The translations under genes were made by a program, and so were the position numbers. This document shows positions 23,640-36,643 of a DNA stretch of 64,000 nt, piece by piece. The notes under the pieces were generated by a model. The model worked only from the letters and a program-made list of their open reading frames with translations. It was not told the origin of the DNA and ran no database searches. The stretch comes from Ryuthela nishihirai (taxonomy: Eukaryota; Arthropoda; Arachnida; Araneae; Heptathelidae). The DNA is taken from assembly GCA_038380435.1 (NCBI GenBank), contig JAWZYU010000020.1, forward strand, positions 44,238,307 through 44,302,306, given 5' to 3'. How positions within the stretch are numbered: the stretch's first letter is position 1; each line of letters opens with the position of its first letter.

Positions 23640-24713
23640 GTCAATAGCAAGTATATAATAAATGGATTTCCATATTTGGGAAAAGATGAGAAAAGAGAAC
23701 CTTCAGTTCCACTTGGGGAGTTCATTGTCCTCAAGCTAATAGAACCATTCACAGGGTGTGGAAGAAACGTAACAACGGATAATTTTTTACGAGCATATCA
23801 TTAGCCACAAAACTGCTAGCAAAAAAGAACCACTACTTTTGGAACCATCCGTGAAAATAAGCGAGAATTGCCAAAACTTGCCAAGCAAGTTAAAGATAAT
23901 ATGGCACGTTTTACAACAAAACTATATGTTAGGTTACTATATAAGTCAATTTATAAAACTAAACAAAATAAAAAAGTGATTCTACTAAGTTCAATGCATA
24001 ACTCAATAGACACTGAAAAAAGTGATAAGCGTATACCGGAAACGATTACATTTTATAATAGCACAAAATTCGGTGTATATGTGACAGATCAAATGGCAAG
24101 AAATACAGCGTAAAATCGAAATCTTGGAGATGGCCCCACCAAGTATTTTTCAATATTCTTGACCTAGCTGGAATAAATGCATGAGTTTTATATAAAGAAA
24201 CAAAGGGGGAAAAATTTCAAGGCAGGAATTTTTATTCCAGTTAGCTGAAGAACTTGGCGCTGAATATCAAGAATCGCAGGAAAAAGAAAAAGGAAATATA
24301 CCGAAAACATCAATAAATATAAGTTCAGTTTCACATGTACGAAAAACGTGCCAAGTAAGATATTGCAAAGACGACAAAACTACGAAAATCTGTTTGAAAT
24401 GCAAAAAATATATGTGCGGAAAATGTACATTTAAGAGCTCAATAATTTGTAAAAAAATGCATTGAAGATGAATAATGTATGCATTATTTATTTATAAATG
24501 CAAGAAACTATAGAACTACCTTTCATTTTCTTTTCTTGTTTATAATTGAAATGAAAAAAAATAAATTTGTTTTTTCATTTTGTGAAAGTTGTTTCCTTTA
24601 TTTAAATTCAGTACAAAATTCATTATTATCTGCGTTCAATTAAGGACCGGTCATTTGACCGGTCACGGTAGGAATAGGTATACATGAAGTGTTAATAAAA
24701 GGTTTAGTGTTAA

Positions 24714-26115
24714 TGAAATGTTCCCCACAAACAGTACGTGTTTCCATTATTTTGATAAACCACTCTACCTCCCCTCCAAAATGTAATTTTGCATATGTAA
24801 CATTTCTGAAAACTACATGACTTGCCAGAAAAATCACAAATTTTTCTACTCGAGCATTTGGGCATAATTGCAAGGAATTTCTGTTATTCAGAAAGTACCG
24901 TTGATTCATCTAAGTTGATAAAATCCCTCTTTTTTCCGAAACATTCAACTTGGAAGATAATAAAAGATCCATGGAGTAGTACAAAGTAATATCTGTAAGG
25001 GGTCATGAAATGTTGAGGTCATCAAACAGGCAATACTGCTCGTTATTGAAATTACCCCACTAAGAAAGAATGAATGGATTGACCTGACGATTTGCATATA
25101 GTTGTGACGTAAACAATATACATGTCAAGCCGATTGGCACAGTCCAATAACGTGTCTGGTACCATTCTGTCGTGGGAATATATCACTGTCCCGCACTTCT
25201 ATAATAATTTGCATAGACTTAGTTCTACTTCTGGATAGGGCAGTTTTTACAATGAAGATTGTATTATCGAAACAGTGTAATAGCTCAAAAGATGTTCTTC
25301 CTTTTCTTTAATCATTAAATTCAACATGAAACTTTGTTTTTGATATGTGTAGTTAAAAATGCATAGGCTTAAACAATTTGTGATGGATTTAACTGTAAAA
25401 CCTTTATCTTTCATTAAGGAGGAAATGGCCTGAGTTCGATTGAAGAAGTAGTTGGAGAAAATTATGCAGAGGATAGCTTTAATTTCTTTTCGAGATTGGC
25501 ATTAAAGCAGAGTAAGCCTGTTCTTTGAGAATATGAAATCAGGAGCAGACTTCTTAACAAAATATAAAAGCGAGAAAGCACATGCTTTCCAATAAACTTC
25601 AATTTGTCAAAGTTAATTCCTTTAAATCATATCCACCTCTTCTCGAAATTTTTCATCAGTTCGTCAGGGAAAGTTTCTGCAGAATCTGCAGCGTCGTTGA
25701 TTGTCTCTCTGGATCCTACCATTCTTCAACCTATGGCTTTTTTTTAATATAACGAACGATCCACGTATAGGATTAAATGGTCTCCAGTTTCTCCAGTTCT
25801 TTTCACATAGGACTAAACTAATCTGCATGTTCTGCTTCTGAAGACCCTCAGCTATAGTTGTCAGCATACCTCCATTTTTTTCCCATCGTTACATTTTCTT
25901 TCCAGATTATTTTTACCTGAGAATGCTCTAATGTATGCTTAGCTTCGGTTTCTATATTTACTGCATTTTCCACTATTGTAAAAACATTCGTAGAAGGTAA
26001 ATTCAGCATACAGTCAATATCGACTGTACGTTCATCTTTTTTCCTACAATTTATTAACGATTCAGTTTAACGCTTAATAATATTACTGAATTGTTTCTAC
26101 GCTTGCTACTCATTG
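24714..26115. other. Probable right flank of the interrupted Tc1-like element, then unassigned DNA
   Basis: Right after the piggyBac target duplication, the stretch GTGTTTCCATTATTTTGATA near 24739 looks like a Tc1-type terminus of the element entered by piggyBac. I did not find its partner on the left. From about 24900 on nothing is recognised. Confidence 0.35.
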
Positions 26116-26118
26116 TAG

Positions 26119-26192
26119 CGGGATATGGGTTGCTCAGTCAGTAGCGTGCCAGGCTCGTAATCTGCAGTTCACAGGTTCGAGTCCCACTTGAA
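26119..26192 (+). repeat. Solitary tRNA head of SINE-A
   Basis: It contains GGTTGCTCAGTCAGTAGCGT (A box), GCCAGGCTCGTAATCTGCAG and CAGGTTCGAGTCCCACTTG (B box), which is the SINE-A head, but the body is absent. It is followed by an unrelated AT-rich sequence. Either a 3' deletion removed the body or the head was copied alone. Confidence 0.8.
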
Positions 26193-26352
26193 ATTAAAAT
26201 TCCACCTTAAAATTGCTGGAGTCGTAGCGCTGGTCAAACGTCTTTAGAATCCTTAAATGTTATTTATAATTTAATTATTATTCTTTTTTTCCTCATTTCC
26301 GACACATCACACTCTAAAACTCAATTTATGTTAAAAATATCGAAGCTTAAGT

Positions 26353-26779
26353 CAGCAGTTTCCAAACTGTCTAATAACTGGGCTTCCTCAGCATAACAAA
26401 AATTTTATCGCGCCTTCCCCCCCCCCCCAAAAAAAAAAAAAAACCTTATGTAGTGGATAAGGAACGTCAATTGTTGAGATTTGACAGGCAAACAAAGCTA
26501 CCCAAAATACACGTAACAATGTCAACTGTCAAGAACCAACAGTTTTTGTTTGTAATATTGAATTTCAAGTTGTGCAAGAAATGCAATGACCGATGGAAGC
26601 TTCAAATTTAATGTAGATATCTTGTAGCTGAAAGGGATATGTTTCTGAACACAATGTACAACACTAACCAATATATCTATCACATTTGGAGAATTATAAT
26701 TAAATTTCACCAGAAAACTTTCTTAGAAAATTCACCCCCTACTCCCAAAGGGTCGCGCCCCACACTTTGAATACCACTG
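26353..26779. mobile_element. hAT-type MITE with 8-bp target duplication
   Basis: The element begins CAGCAGTTTCCAAACTGT and ends ACACTTTGAATACCACTG, imperfect inverted termini. It is flanked by GCTTAAGT at 26345-26352 and 26780-26787. Inside lies a C12-A15 tract at 26417-26443. No coding capacity; the short frame on the - strand at 26522-26710 has no motif. Confidence 0.88.
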
Positions 26780-26787
26780 GCTTAAGT

Positions 26788-29660
26788 ATTTGTGCTTTTG
26801 GGCAAATGATTTATGAATTACAAACATAACACACTCTTAGGAATCATAAGATGTTTATTGCACATCATGTAACAAGAACTCTTGCAAAAGGTGATATATA
26901 TTACAAGTTCATTATACAATGGTATCTTTGATGAAGAGTGTAGTAAAAATGTAAGAATTTGGACAACAAATGGTTGTATTCCTTTAAACATTACTATAGG
27001 AAGAACAAATTTATATAGTGCTAGCTGTAATATGTATATATATATTTATATATAATATATAGTAACCCACCATAACAAATGCTTTCCACAGCAACTCGTT
27101 TAGGCACACAAAGCACGCAATATGAAATTCGGGGAATTTTACTGGGAAACAATTTTTTTTTACTTTTGCCTTTCCCATGTTCCACAAAAAAGGAAACAAC
27201 GAATATAATAATTAAATCTGCATTTATTTTTATTTTGAGATCTCATGCATTTTGTTATCTGCTTTCAACAATCTTTCTTTATGCAGCAAAAGAAACAAAA
27301 ACACACTTAAAAAAGATTACACTAAGTTTGTAGGTTCAGCATTATGCAGCATAATGCTAAAGCGAAGCTAAAAGTAAGAGAGTATAAATAATTTTCAATA
27401 TCGCGTCGCTAATTTTTTCTTTCTAGCTCACCTCTTGACAGATTTTTCTTTCAATGAGTTCATTATCTTCAATTGTGTGAAATTAAATCATCCTCTTATG
27501 CGCACTGCAGCTACAAAGATATATATATATACGTATAACAAATATATATCTGCAGCTTGTGTAACGAATAATTAGGATTTGCTTTAAATAATTTTTACTC
27601 AAAGCAAAATATGTAACAGTTAATGACAAGAAAATGTCACGTTTTATTATGTACAAAATTTTAAAAATAAGGAAATGATACTTATTGTAAATATTACTAT
27701 CTAATTCGTAAAATTCAAAAAAATCAAATCTATGTATCATCTATTAATTATTTATATTTTTACAGGCTTATTCAATATTTACTGCCATGTCGAAATGAAC
27801 ACTGAAATGCCTAGCCTGTTACGATCGCGTTTTCGAAATTTTAATAACCTGTCCAGTTGGAAACAAGATTATTTTATTTAATTTTAACAGAAGTTTTATT
27901 GACAATTAATTCATTTCAAGCTAATTTCCAGGAGATATTATTTTAGTTTTAAACTAAAATTTAAAAAAATTATGGGTTGAAATAAATGTTGTAAAATGTT
28001 CATTTTAAATTTAAATTCTAATGTTTTTTTTTTTCCAGGAATATGTAATTTAGTGCGCTGAAACATTTAGTGTATTCGCTTCGTTCGCGGAAAAAATACG
28101 TTTCATCGTACAAATGCTTCCACGTAGCTAATCCAGAACAAATTTTCAATTCTAACGAAATGATAAAAGGAATACAGAATTTGTTTTGACACTGAACAGA
28201 TTTAAAACATTTTCTATACAGATTTCAGACAAATGTAATTGTTCCTAACTGTCATATCGACTTAGTTCCCAAAATGTATTTTTTTTTAAATATTTTTAAA
28301 ATATAAAACGTAGATGTTTTACATTCATATGAGAAACAATATATTAAATGACTTTAACCTAATTCCTGTCATCTGTTCGAAAAAAAAATAACCACAATTT
28401 GGAAATCATGAAAGTGTATTTTCTTAGAAAAGAGAAAAGATGATTTTATCTAACCCGTGGTTAGAAAATTTTGTCTAACCCGTAGTTATTTTTAAAGTTC
28501 ATAATTCTAGCTATATAGTTTAAACTTTAATGCATATCACTTTAATTGCTCATTAATTTCTAGGATGGATAAAATGTAGTTATTCTGTATTATTTATTAA
28601 GTTATGAAATCGGTGGGAACTTTAAATCAAAACTCTGTTACTGAGAATGAAAATACTGATATTTCTTAATATAGATTTCGAAAATTCAACGAAGTACATT
28701 TACTAGTATATAACACGTGAGAGGATCATCCACAGAGTACATCATTCCAAGCACGTTTTAAAGCCTATTGTTACTATTTGAGTGTAAGGAATAATGCAGT
28801 CTCATATGCTGCACAAATGTTTATTCAGATGACGATGTTCAAAATGAAACAATACTGTCAAAAACGCATGAGTACCACATGCATATGCACATTTTTCAAC
28901 GAGAGATCCATAACTCAGTACCCTCCACTGGATGAGGTATTTCCATGAAGAGGGCTGTTTAAAGAACAAAGTATTATTATCACATAGCAATGAATATGAA
29001 GGGAAAAAAACTATTTTTCTGCGCAAAAAGTTTCTATAATACCTGAATACTCCTTCGGTTCTTTATAGTGAAACTAAAGAACTAAAGTTCTGCATGTGGA
29101 AGTGAGTGATCCCTGTATCAGATTTTGTCGGATTATTGAATACTAAATGTATCATTTTTGAAATGGCAGATGCTTACAAATCACACACTCAATAGCAAGG
29201 TTTTCTTTGCAAGCTTTTTAACTCTTATTTTCCAACAGAATTAAGAAATTTTTTAAACAAATTCGACTGAAATATTTTTTCCTCACTCAGTATATTTTGC
29301 TTGAGCCATTTGAGTAAATTTTGTTTCTGATATATTCACTCAGTATCTTTTTTAACTAATATATTCAGGTAACTTTCAGCTACAGCCTCATTTAAAATTT
29401 ATACACAATTCACTGTACAATTAATCACTTATACACAATTAGGAAAACTTTGTGAAACGTAATCAGTTAGAATATTGCTTACCAAGTCCAAACACGGTTA
29501 AAGAATTCTTACTTGCTCAGAAATTTTACTCATGTGCGAAATATAATTGTTTATTCAAATTTGCATTTCTCTTTTCCTCACCAGCCATCGTTTTCCTTGT
29601 AAAGTTGTGTTTGTTATTAATTAATTCAAAAGTAATCAGGATTTTTGCCAATGTTAATAG
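26788..29660. other. AT-rich DNA with (TA)n runs, no recognised gene
   Basis: (TA)n-like stretches near 27035-27060 and 27518-27550. A short duplication TCTAACCCG(T)-GTTAG lies at about 28449 and 28475. Nothing else recognised. Confidence 0.5.
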
Positions 29661-29830
29661 GATTCTTGTATGATTCTTTATACTTTTTTGTGCAATTCTT
29701 TATATGTTTTTGTACAATTCTTTATACGATTTTTGTACAATTCTTTATACTATTCTTGCACAATTCCTTATACGATTCCTTGTACGATTCTTGTGTGATT
29801 CTTATACGATGCTTTGTACCATTCTTGTGT
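29661..29830 (+). repeat. Degenerate tandem repeat, about 21-22 bp unit
   Basis: Seven or more diverged copies of a unit like TTCTTTATACGATTTTTGTA, each beginning with ATTCTT(T/A)ATAC or a close variant. The two overlapping open frames here (29645-29839 and 29704-29925) are by-products of the repeat. Confidence 0.75.
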
Positions 29831-31931
29831 TTCAGTTAAGAAATAATGAAAGCATAATTTTTCCTCAGTCAGCCAGCCAGTATCACAGAGGTATAACAGA
29901 AATTTCTCAGTTTAATACACCATGAAAAAAATCTGAGAGGGTGACAAGATCTTAGATGAAAGAGCACAAACCGCTCTGCCTTTCTCCAGGATTGGTGTTC
30001 CTATTTTCTGCTTACAGCTATTTTTCTTTTTGTAGAGATTCCTAACGTTCGTTTATTAACTGCGTTATACCTTTTTACTACAGTACAAAGTTAGGCAAAT
30101 ATTCTCAAACTATTCAAAATTATCACTTTTTTCTTTAATCATTTTTCTGTCAGTAAGAAGTTGCTTATTCACTTTTAACATCAAGGATTCTGAAAAGTCT
30201 TAAATACCAGTGACTTGAGAAGATATTTGAACAAGTTTTGAAAAACCAAATGCTGATGCTAGAACCATATTCTTATTTCATAAATACGTTCTTGGAAAAT
30301 CGCAATCAAGACTTCAAGCGAATTTTCATCCATTAAAAAGCTATGTTATTGGCAATTATAACTACCGTGCAATCTTTGTGTTCGATATAAATGGCGAGAT
30401 TTGGTCGTAAAATAGAATATAAGCTAACACAGACCTAATGAAGCATTTAAATATGTTGTAGGTATTGTGCAGTAATATATATCTATAAACATTTTATTCA
30501 CTTCGCGATATCCGTTGTCGTCTTCTTCTACTTTATTGTTAGCTTTTGTTTATCAGTTCTGTTATATCATCAGTTAATTCTTGTTATTCGTCTTTATCAA
30601 TCCATTCTTATGTACTGCACGTCAGCAAACTGGTATTAGTTAACATGAGTGGGGAAATTAAAAAAAAATCCACCAGTCGTCAACTTTTGCGACAAGCCGG
30701 ACAAAGTCCTACACCAACCTGCAGAAGAAAAGGACAAAACAGTTTCCTGTTTTATGTACAGGAATAAAGAATATGTAACACAATTAATGATACTGCATTA
30801 AATATGAAGCTGATGGTTTTTCCCTGTAAATATTTTACTGTTGTATTTTCCCTAACTTTCAAAGCCACAAGTCGTGCCAGCAAATTCATTAGGCGAGTGG
30901 ATTTCCCCTGCCCTGTCAACTGAAAACTAACATAAATTACTGTACTTTAAAACAATAAACAAGAACTAATCTGGGCAACAAAAATTAAAAATTTGAAATA
31001 AATGTGCATATCTAAGTTTTCCCTCCAAACTAATTTTCTGAATTTTATCTCCAAATTAATGTGTTTTCTAAGTTTTCTCTCAAATGTTATTTCTAAGATT
31101 TCTCTGCAAATAAATGTGCATTTTTCAATTTTTTTCTCCAAATAAACGTGCATAAATCGATGAATCACTAATAAAATTTGGTGTATTTTCATCAGGAGAT
31201 TTTAATTTAAATGAGTATCTAAAATGTCTCGCGATGAATGGAACATCCTCTATATTTTCCCTGTAGGTGGCATGCTATTGCTTTGAACAGTTCTACAAGA
31301 TTTTCTATGTATTCTTCTTCCGTTTCGTCAAACGTTTTTATTTTTTTGTCGCTGTGTTTTTCGCTATCCAAACTTATTTTTTGTCATTACTCCAATATCT
31401 TAATTTCCGTTTGTTCGCGCGCTTGAGGAATCCGATACACAATATTTTTTACGCTCACCACTTTTTGCCTTTTCTCCAAGTTCTTCACCATTATCAGTTG
31501 CTTTAATAAGCTATTGCGGAATCAAATTATTTTCTCTTATTAAATGTTTTGTTTCAGAGATTTGTCAATCTGACGCTACGATTTCGTTGGAAAACCAATC
31601 TCTGAAAATGTTAATAATCAAATCTCCTTTGAATTCTTTTTAATGGGTAGGTTAAAACATGTCATATAGCCAAAGGTCGGATAACAGCGAAATTAATTGA
31701 TGTCCTTGTTTCTCGCCATATTATTTATCTGAAATATTGCACTGAAGTCCAAATGCCTGACTCCGTAAAGCAGCGAAATAGTTCCTCTGAAGGTAATTTC
31801 AATTTATGGTTATCCATCTTGTTGCTTAACAACTTGCGTTATTCCAAGTCTTATCAAGATTTATGCTGTCAGTGAACCAAAACTGATTCAAATAATTTTA
31901 TAAATAATTTTTGACATATACACTAAGTAGT
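29831..31931. other. AT-rich DNA, no recognised gene
   Basis: The open frames at 30546-30767 (+) and 31238-31506 (+) carry no motif I recognise. In 31010-31150 a loose repeat of TTCTCCAAA-TAA-TGTGCAT occurs about four times. Confidence 0.4.
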
Positions 31932-32474
31932 CATTGAATTATGATCACTCTACCACATGTTCTGGGAATGGAAGTTGATTTCGAAGATCTATAACTTATA
32001 AAATAAGTGTTTTGTTAGAAAATGTGCCGAGAGTATTTTAAATATCTCAAACAAATCTATTTAAATCTCGATTTTAAACAATATTCTTTCACTATTAAAT
32101 AGGTATGGAGGTTCAAACATTTCAGAACAGCATATTTTGATAGGAAATTATCAAAATATTTAAAGAATATTTAAGAAATTATTTGCACACACATTTAAAA
32201 TATGTAGTTAATTATGGAATTTTTTGAAATAATGCTTCTTATTTCGATTTCAATTAACTACAAAGATAAATATTTTTATCTAGCATTGTGTTGTTAAATT
32301 TTTCAAACTTCCATAACTCTAAATACTGAAGGAATATAGTTAAAAATAGATATTCAGATAGAATCGATTAGAATCTTTAGTTATCTTTAATCATATTTTG
32401 TTATTTTAAAATCTATAGAGCTTCGAAGTTAGCATCACATTGACATAATGGGGTGAGGAGGTCATAATTCATTG
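31932..32474. mobile_element. Foldback family F, copy 1
   Basis: The outer ends CATTGAATTATGATCAC and, in reverse complement, CAATGAATTATGACC are inverted. The arms contain CTATAACTTATAAAATAAG on the left and, inverted, blocks such as CTATAGAGCTTCGAAGTTAG on the right. The inner motif CTTCCATAACTCTAAATACT, followed by GAATATAGTT, recurs in copy 3 at 50.1-50.7 kb, and AAATCTCGATTTTAAACAAT recurs in copy 2 at 44.3-45.0 kb. Confidence 0.7.
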
Positions 32475-34544
32475 ATCACTCAATATATATGCTATTAGAT
32501 GACTTTCAGAATGCGTTTTTCTTATGTAGCTACTTCTGGCTTTTCAACTAATTTAGTTTTTAACACGTGATGGATTTTCATGTACTATATGGATGATTCA
32601 GCCATATAAATTATTCGTATTTTGCTTTGCCAAAACATATCTTAAAAATATTTTAAATAACATGGATTATTTAACACAACTGATCCAAATTAAACAATTA
32701 ATAACAAATATACAATTGATTTTTTAAGATACATTATTAATTATTCACAATCTCTTGTTTCCTACTGTTTACATTTTGTTCATATAAATTGTCAGTAATG
32801 CTACAATTCTTACGATTAGTCTTACCAAATTTCAGAAGAGAAAAAGTGGAAATTATTCATCTGAAACTATACGGTAACATGAAATTATCATTATTATTTT
32901 GTAAAAAAAATGTTGAGAAAGCTCATATTTGCAAAATTTAGAATCAGAAATTTCTATTAGTAAAAATGTTTTCAATAATCGAAAAGTAGAACTTAGCACT
33001 GAGAGCGTACAGAATACAAAAGCTTTCGTTTTATATGAAGAACATGATAATATATAGTAAGGCATATACAAAACATCTAACTGGCAGAAAGCTCTTTTGG
33101 CATGGGCTGATTTCTTTCGATCGTTTTGATAAGTGACTTACAAATTGCACTAAATGACAGAGCGCAGGCAACGAGATTTAACAGAGAAGCAATGCATACA
33201 CTTCATATATAATTAATACCAAATATTGTGTTTAGTACTGTGAGTTCACGAATGATTTACACACAAATGATGCGAAAAATAAAATAATCATTAGTGTTAA
33301 AAACTGTGTGATAATTGAAATATAAAATTCAGTTAAAATGCACTTAACTTTCGGGTTTACAAAACCTTGGATTATAACTTTGAAATGCAACCATATTTTG
33401 TTTTAATTTTTAGATAGACATTTAACTGTTAAAGGTGATGTCAAATAATATCCATAAAACGTCATTAGAGGCTAAAAAATTGATTAGGTATACAATAAAA
33501 TTGAGGCAAATATGTTGTAAGTATGAGAAATTAAATGGTCAATGTAGCAATCAATAATGATATCGATGTCAAGAGAAGTTTCAACTGAAGGAGAGTCGAG
33601 AAATTAATAAAGAAATTAAATAATCAACTTTGCTCTTGTTCATTCTTTAAACTACGTAAAAATGACAAATGAAATGCGAGTTCCAGTAATCTGTATTTGG
33701 GGGAAATTTTTTTTCCGCTTCAGAACAGTTTTCGTGCTGAAGCAATCTTGATAAATGTGTAGCAAACTACATTTTTACCTAAAAAATACGTAACCTTAAT
33801 AAACATGTGAAGCTCCGTGTCTCAATTATGTGGCCTGCCAGCAAGTGTCACAAGTTTAAAAGAAATATATAGAATTATAGAACTTGGTAGTAAAATCACC
33901 ATGATGATAGTTAATTATAATTTTCTTAAAAAGTAATGAGAAACATAACCAATTTCCTTTAACGAAACGAACTATAACTAACTTTTTTTTTGTATAACCA
34001 TATTAGGATCAATTTACAAACGTGGATTTGTAAATTTTTTTCGTTAGTTATGAGCAACATTTAAAGCTATTTTAGAAAAATCCGTCTCACACCCATCTGA
34101 ATAATGTTCTTCGTTTGAAAATCACAGCATGGCAATTAAATGCAAATTCAAAGAAATTGAAGTTTCGCTGCCTCCTAATTTCCCTTAGACTGATCATTTT
34201 TCAACATTTTTAGTGCAGTGACACGTAATGTAAATATGTAATAATAATATTTGACATTTGTAATTATAATAGATTCTAGAAATAAAAGGTTTTTGGGAAA
34301 ATATTATTTCCAAGTAGTTTCCGATTCATATTTTCCTTGGCTCTCTGCAGGCCCCATAAATCAGACCGTATTTTAATTTTTGGTTTTATTTTTGATAACT
34401 AATATCACTACTTTCCTATTCTGTTCGTTTTTACTTTTGGCCAAAAAATATTACTTTCCTGATTAAGGAAATTGCCGTATAATAAATAAATAACTAAATA
34501 GTCTCTGATTAATACTATATCCCATTTAATCAAACAAAAGGTTG
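32475..34544. other. AT-rich DNA, nothing recognised
   Basis: No gene or repeat family recognised on either strand. Confidence 0.5.
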
Positions 34545-34888
34545 GATCATTGTTTCACCTCTGAAGGACACTGTTTAGCACATAGTGGGCCAGTTAACAA
34601 ATATCCCAAGAGCTCTGTGCTCGGTGCAGCTGTGCAGCTGTTAAAAGACCGATGGAAATTTCTCGTCAAAGCCGTCTAGCTTACTGTACGGGAAGAGAGT
34701 ATTTCTCTCATCCACACATGACAATGGTATAAGATCCCAACCGACGGATGACAGCTTTTTCCAGTCCATCGGTGCTCCCTTTCTCACCGAGGAAATAGCG
34801 AGAAGTTAGCGGAGAAAATTCCAATGCAGGCACAGTGGGGAATCTGGGAAAATCAGTCACTAGCCTTGCCCACTGAGCCAATCTCCCA
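34545..34888 (-). repeat. Old, diverged SINE-A copy
   Basis: Collinear with SINE-A but heavily mutated: TTTCACCTCTGAAGGACACT at the tail side, CCAACCGACGGATGACAGC in the middle, CCAGTCCATCGGTGCTCCCT, and a head remnant ending CCCACTGAGCCAATCTCCC. Confidence 0.8.
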
Positions 34889-35880
34889 ACGCCAAAATCA
34901 AGGGAGAAAAAAGATTTTGACGTCGAGAGAACTTTTCCTTTCAGAAAAAGTTTTATTACTGATGTAGAAAAGAATTAGTTTGATTTAATTATATTCAATT
35001 GGATTTCAAACCAGAGGGATGGAAATTAAAGTTTCCAGCAGGAGGAATATTTTTACACTTTAGCAATACTCCTCCTGATCTCTGCATCTTGCTTTAGGAG
35101 ACGTAAAAATTATGTTGTTCATTAGGTTACATTCTGTAAAGGTGAAATGTGGCTTCCATATGATAACTATTTCATATTAAGAGTATCACTCAGCGGAATT
35201 ATACAATGGCACAGTAGGCACTTGCCTAGGTCATACGAAAATGATTTTCACCGTGTTTTTATCTTTAAATGGTAAAAACTCTAACAAGAATCCCAAATGA
35301 ATACTGATCGAATCAGCTGTTAAGGCCTGTTAGACACTGTTTTGCTATCCGAGAAAACCAAGATAATTTTGATTACCCATCTACTAATCGAAATGAATAC
35401 ACCCTAGGGCCTACAAAACAGAAATGGAGGAGATTACATGTTTGAGATACCAGGGCAGAAGAATGTTAATTGGCTCAGGTGTCACAAACATGTAATCAAG
35501 TATATAATCAAGGTTGGTATCGAGGGTATCACAAACATTGAATTTCATTCTATTAGCATTATTCGTCACTATTTATCACTATTTAGCTTTAGATACAAAA
35601 AATGTTTTTTAATTCAGTAGTTTGCTAACCAATCAAAAACTTTTAAAAGTTTTTTTTTTTAATCTTAAACTTTTAACTATATAAATATAGTACAAAGACC
35701 AAAATTCTCGAGACTTTGGAGTTGGCGGTTTTTGGATTTTTTCCAGAGTTTGGAAAATACATATAAATGTAAAGTGTACATTATTTACAACAAAAGTTAA
35801 TAATACCTTACAACCTGAAACATCATCATAATAATATAAGAAGCAGGGTCATTGCAAAAGAATATCCCTATTTTAAAGTG
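34889..35880. other. AT-rich DNA, nothing recognised
   Basis: The short open frame at 35438-35620 (+) shows no motif. Confidence 0.5.
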
Positions 35881-35882
35881 CT

Positions 35883-36075
35883 ACCCGTGGCCGAGTGGTT
35901 AGCACGCTTGGCTACTGATCTAAGGGACCTGGGTTCGAGCCCCGGATTAGGCATGGATGTGTGTGTCGTTTTTCTGCTGAGGTCCTGCCATCCTCTCAGA
36001 TCTCCTACTGTGGCATATAAACTGACAGGTTCCTGTCAGACCTCTGTGGCAAGCAGCTGCTTGAGGGGGTATTTA
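35883..36075 (+). repeat. SINE-B copy
   Basis: Head CCGTGGCCGAGTGGTTAGCA with B box GGGTTCGAGCCCCGG, body with TTTCTGCTGAGGTCCTGCC and tail AAGCAGCTGCTTGAGGGGGT then ATTTATTTTTT. Close to the copies at 16.2 and 48.3 kb. Confidence 0.92.
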
Positions 36076-36099
36076 TTTTTTTATATATTTTATTAAATA

Positions 36100-36346
36100 A
36101 CTAGCAAAGTTGCCCGGCGTTGCTCGGGCCTTAAGATGTAGTAAATGATTCAGAGATGTAGTAAATGATTTCCAGGCATATTCCGAAAGGGCGCGCGGGC
36201 ACTCGTTTTTATCCGGGTAATGTCATTGGTGGTGGAAGTTTTCAGCTCTCTGTGATTCAGCAGATACTTGACCGATCAGTCCCAAATTTGGTGTGGTTAT
36301 TAATAAGTTATTAATAATAATAATTGTAGTTATTAATAATAATAAA
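36100..36346. other. Probable transposon terminus of unknown class
   Basis: ACTAGCAAAGTTGCCCGGCG followed by TTGCTCGGGCC is GC-rich against an AT-rich background and resembles termini of dispersed repeats of the 'CCCGGCGTTGCTCGGG' type seen in many arthropods (from memory). A 20-bp direct repeat, AGATGTAGTAAATGATT, is found at 36133 and 36154. Confidence 0.35.
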
Positions 36347-36526
36347 TAAACACCCCTCAAGCAGCTGCTTGCCACAGAGGTCTGACTGGAGCCTATAAGT
36401 TTATATGTCACAGTAGGTCTGGGAAAATAGCAGGACCTCAGCAGAAATACAACACAAACATCCATACCTTACCCGGGGTTCGAAACCGGGTTACATTTAT
36501 CAATAGCCAAGCACGCTAACTAAGTC
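36347..36526 (-). repeat. SINE-B copy, inverted relative to the one at 35.9 kb
   Basis: It begins with the tail (AACACCCCTCAAGCAGCTGC) and ends with a degraded head (GGGGTTCGAAACCGGG, then AATAGCCAAGCACGCTAACT). It is more diverged than the 35.9-kb copy. Confidence 0.88.
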
Positions 36527-36643
36527 ATTAATAAACCATTAGAATGATTTCTTTTACTCGCAAATATACATCGGACTTCAAACATTTACAAAATCTCGAC
36601 AGTTATTATATAGGCAATGTATGGTGCTGATAAAGTTTTACGG

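Larger units (their letters stand above)
22689..24465 (+). pseudogene. piggyBac-like transposase, decayed
   Basis: The N-terminus is acidic (MDEQELSETEDNMEKDEDLF), then basic (NKRRGQKRRF), as in many piggyBac proteins. Frameshifts follow. The middle (about 22900-23270) includes RAAVYNIL and AEAFRVLG and breaks at a SINE-B fragment. The DDE core follows: KFALLSEIWNRFIENSQNCY, then QYMPKKADKFEIKFWL, KYIINGFPYLGKDE and GCGRNVTTDNF with its catalytic TDNF Asp. The end (about 24349-24465) is a cysteine-rich domain, CKDDKTTKICLKCKKYMCGK followed by C and H residues, the zinc-binding module that contacts the element ends. A 57-bp in-frame duplication lies inside the core. Several stops and frameshifts make it non-functional. 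Intact members are about 550-650 residues. Confidence 0.88.
22169..24709 (+). mobile_element. piggyBac-like element with TTAA target duplication
   Basis: The element starts CACTAAAC and ends with its inverse GTTTAGTG, flanked by TTAA at 22165-22168 and 24710-24713, the target used by all piggyBac transposons. Next to the ends sit copies of a palindromic ACCGGT motif: CGACCGGTAAA near 22184, CGCGACCGGTTGA near 22363, and GACCGGTCATTTGACCGGTC near 24645-24665. They are probably transposase-binding sites. Total length is about 2.54 kb, normal for the family. Confidence 0.9.

Noticed and set aside
29661..29830. Could the short regular repeats here, or at 39629 or 58-64 kb, be a CRISPR array?
   Set aside because: The repeats are directly adjacent without unique spacers, the genome is eukaryotic, and no cas genes are present.
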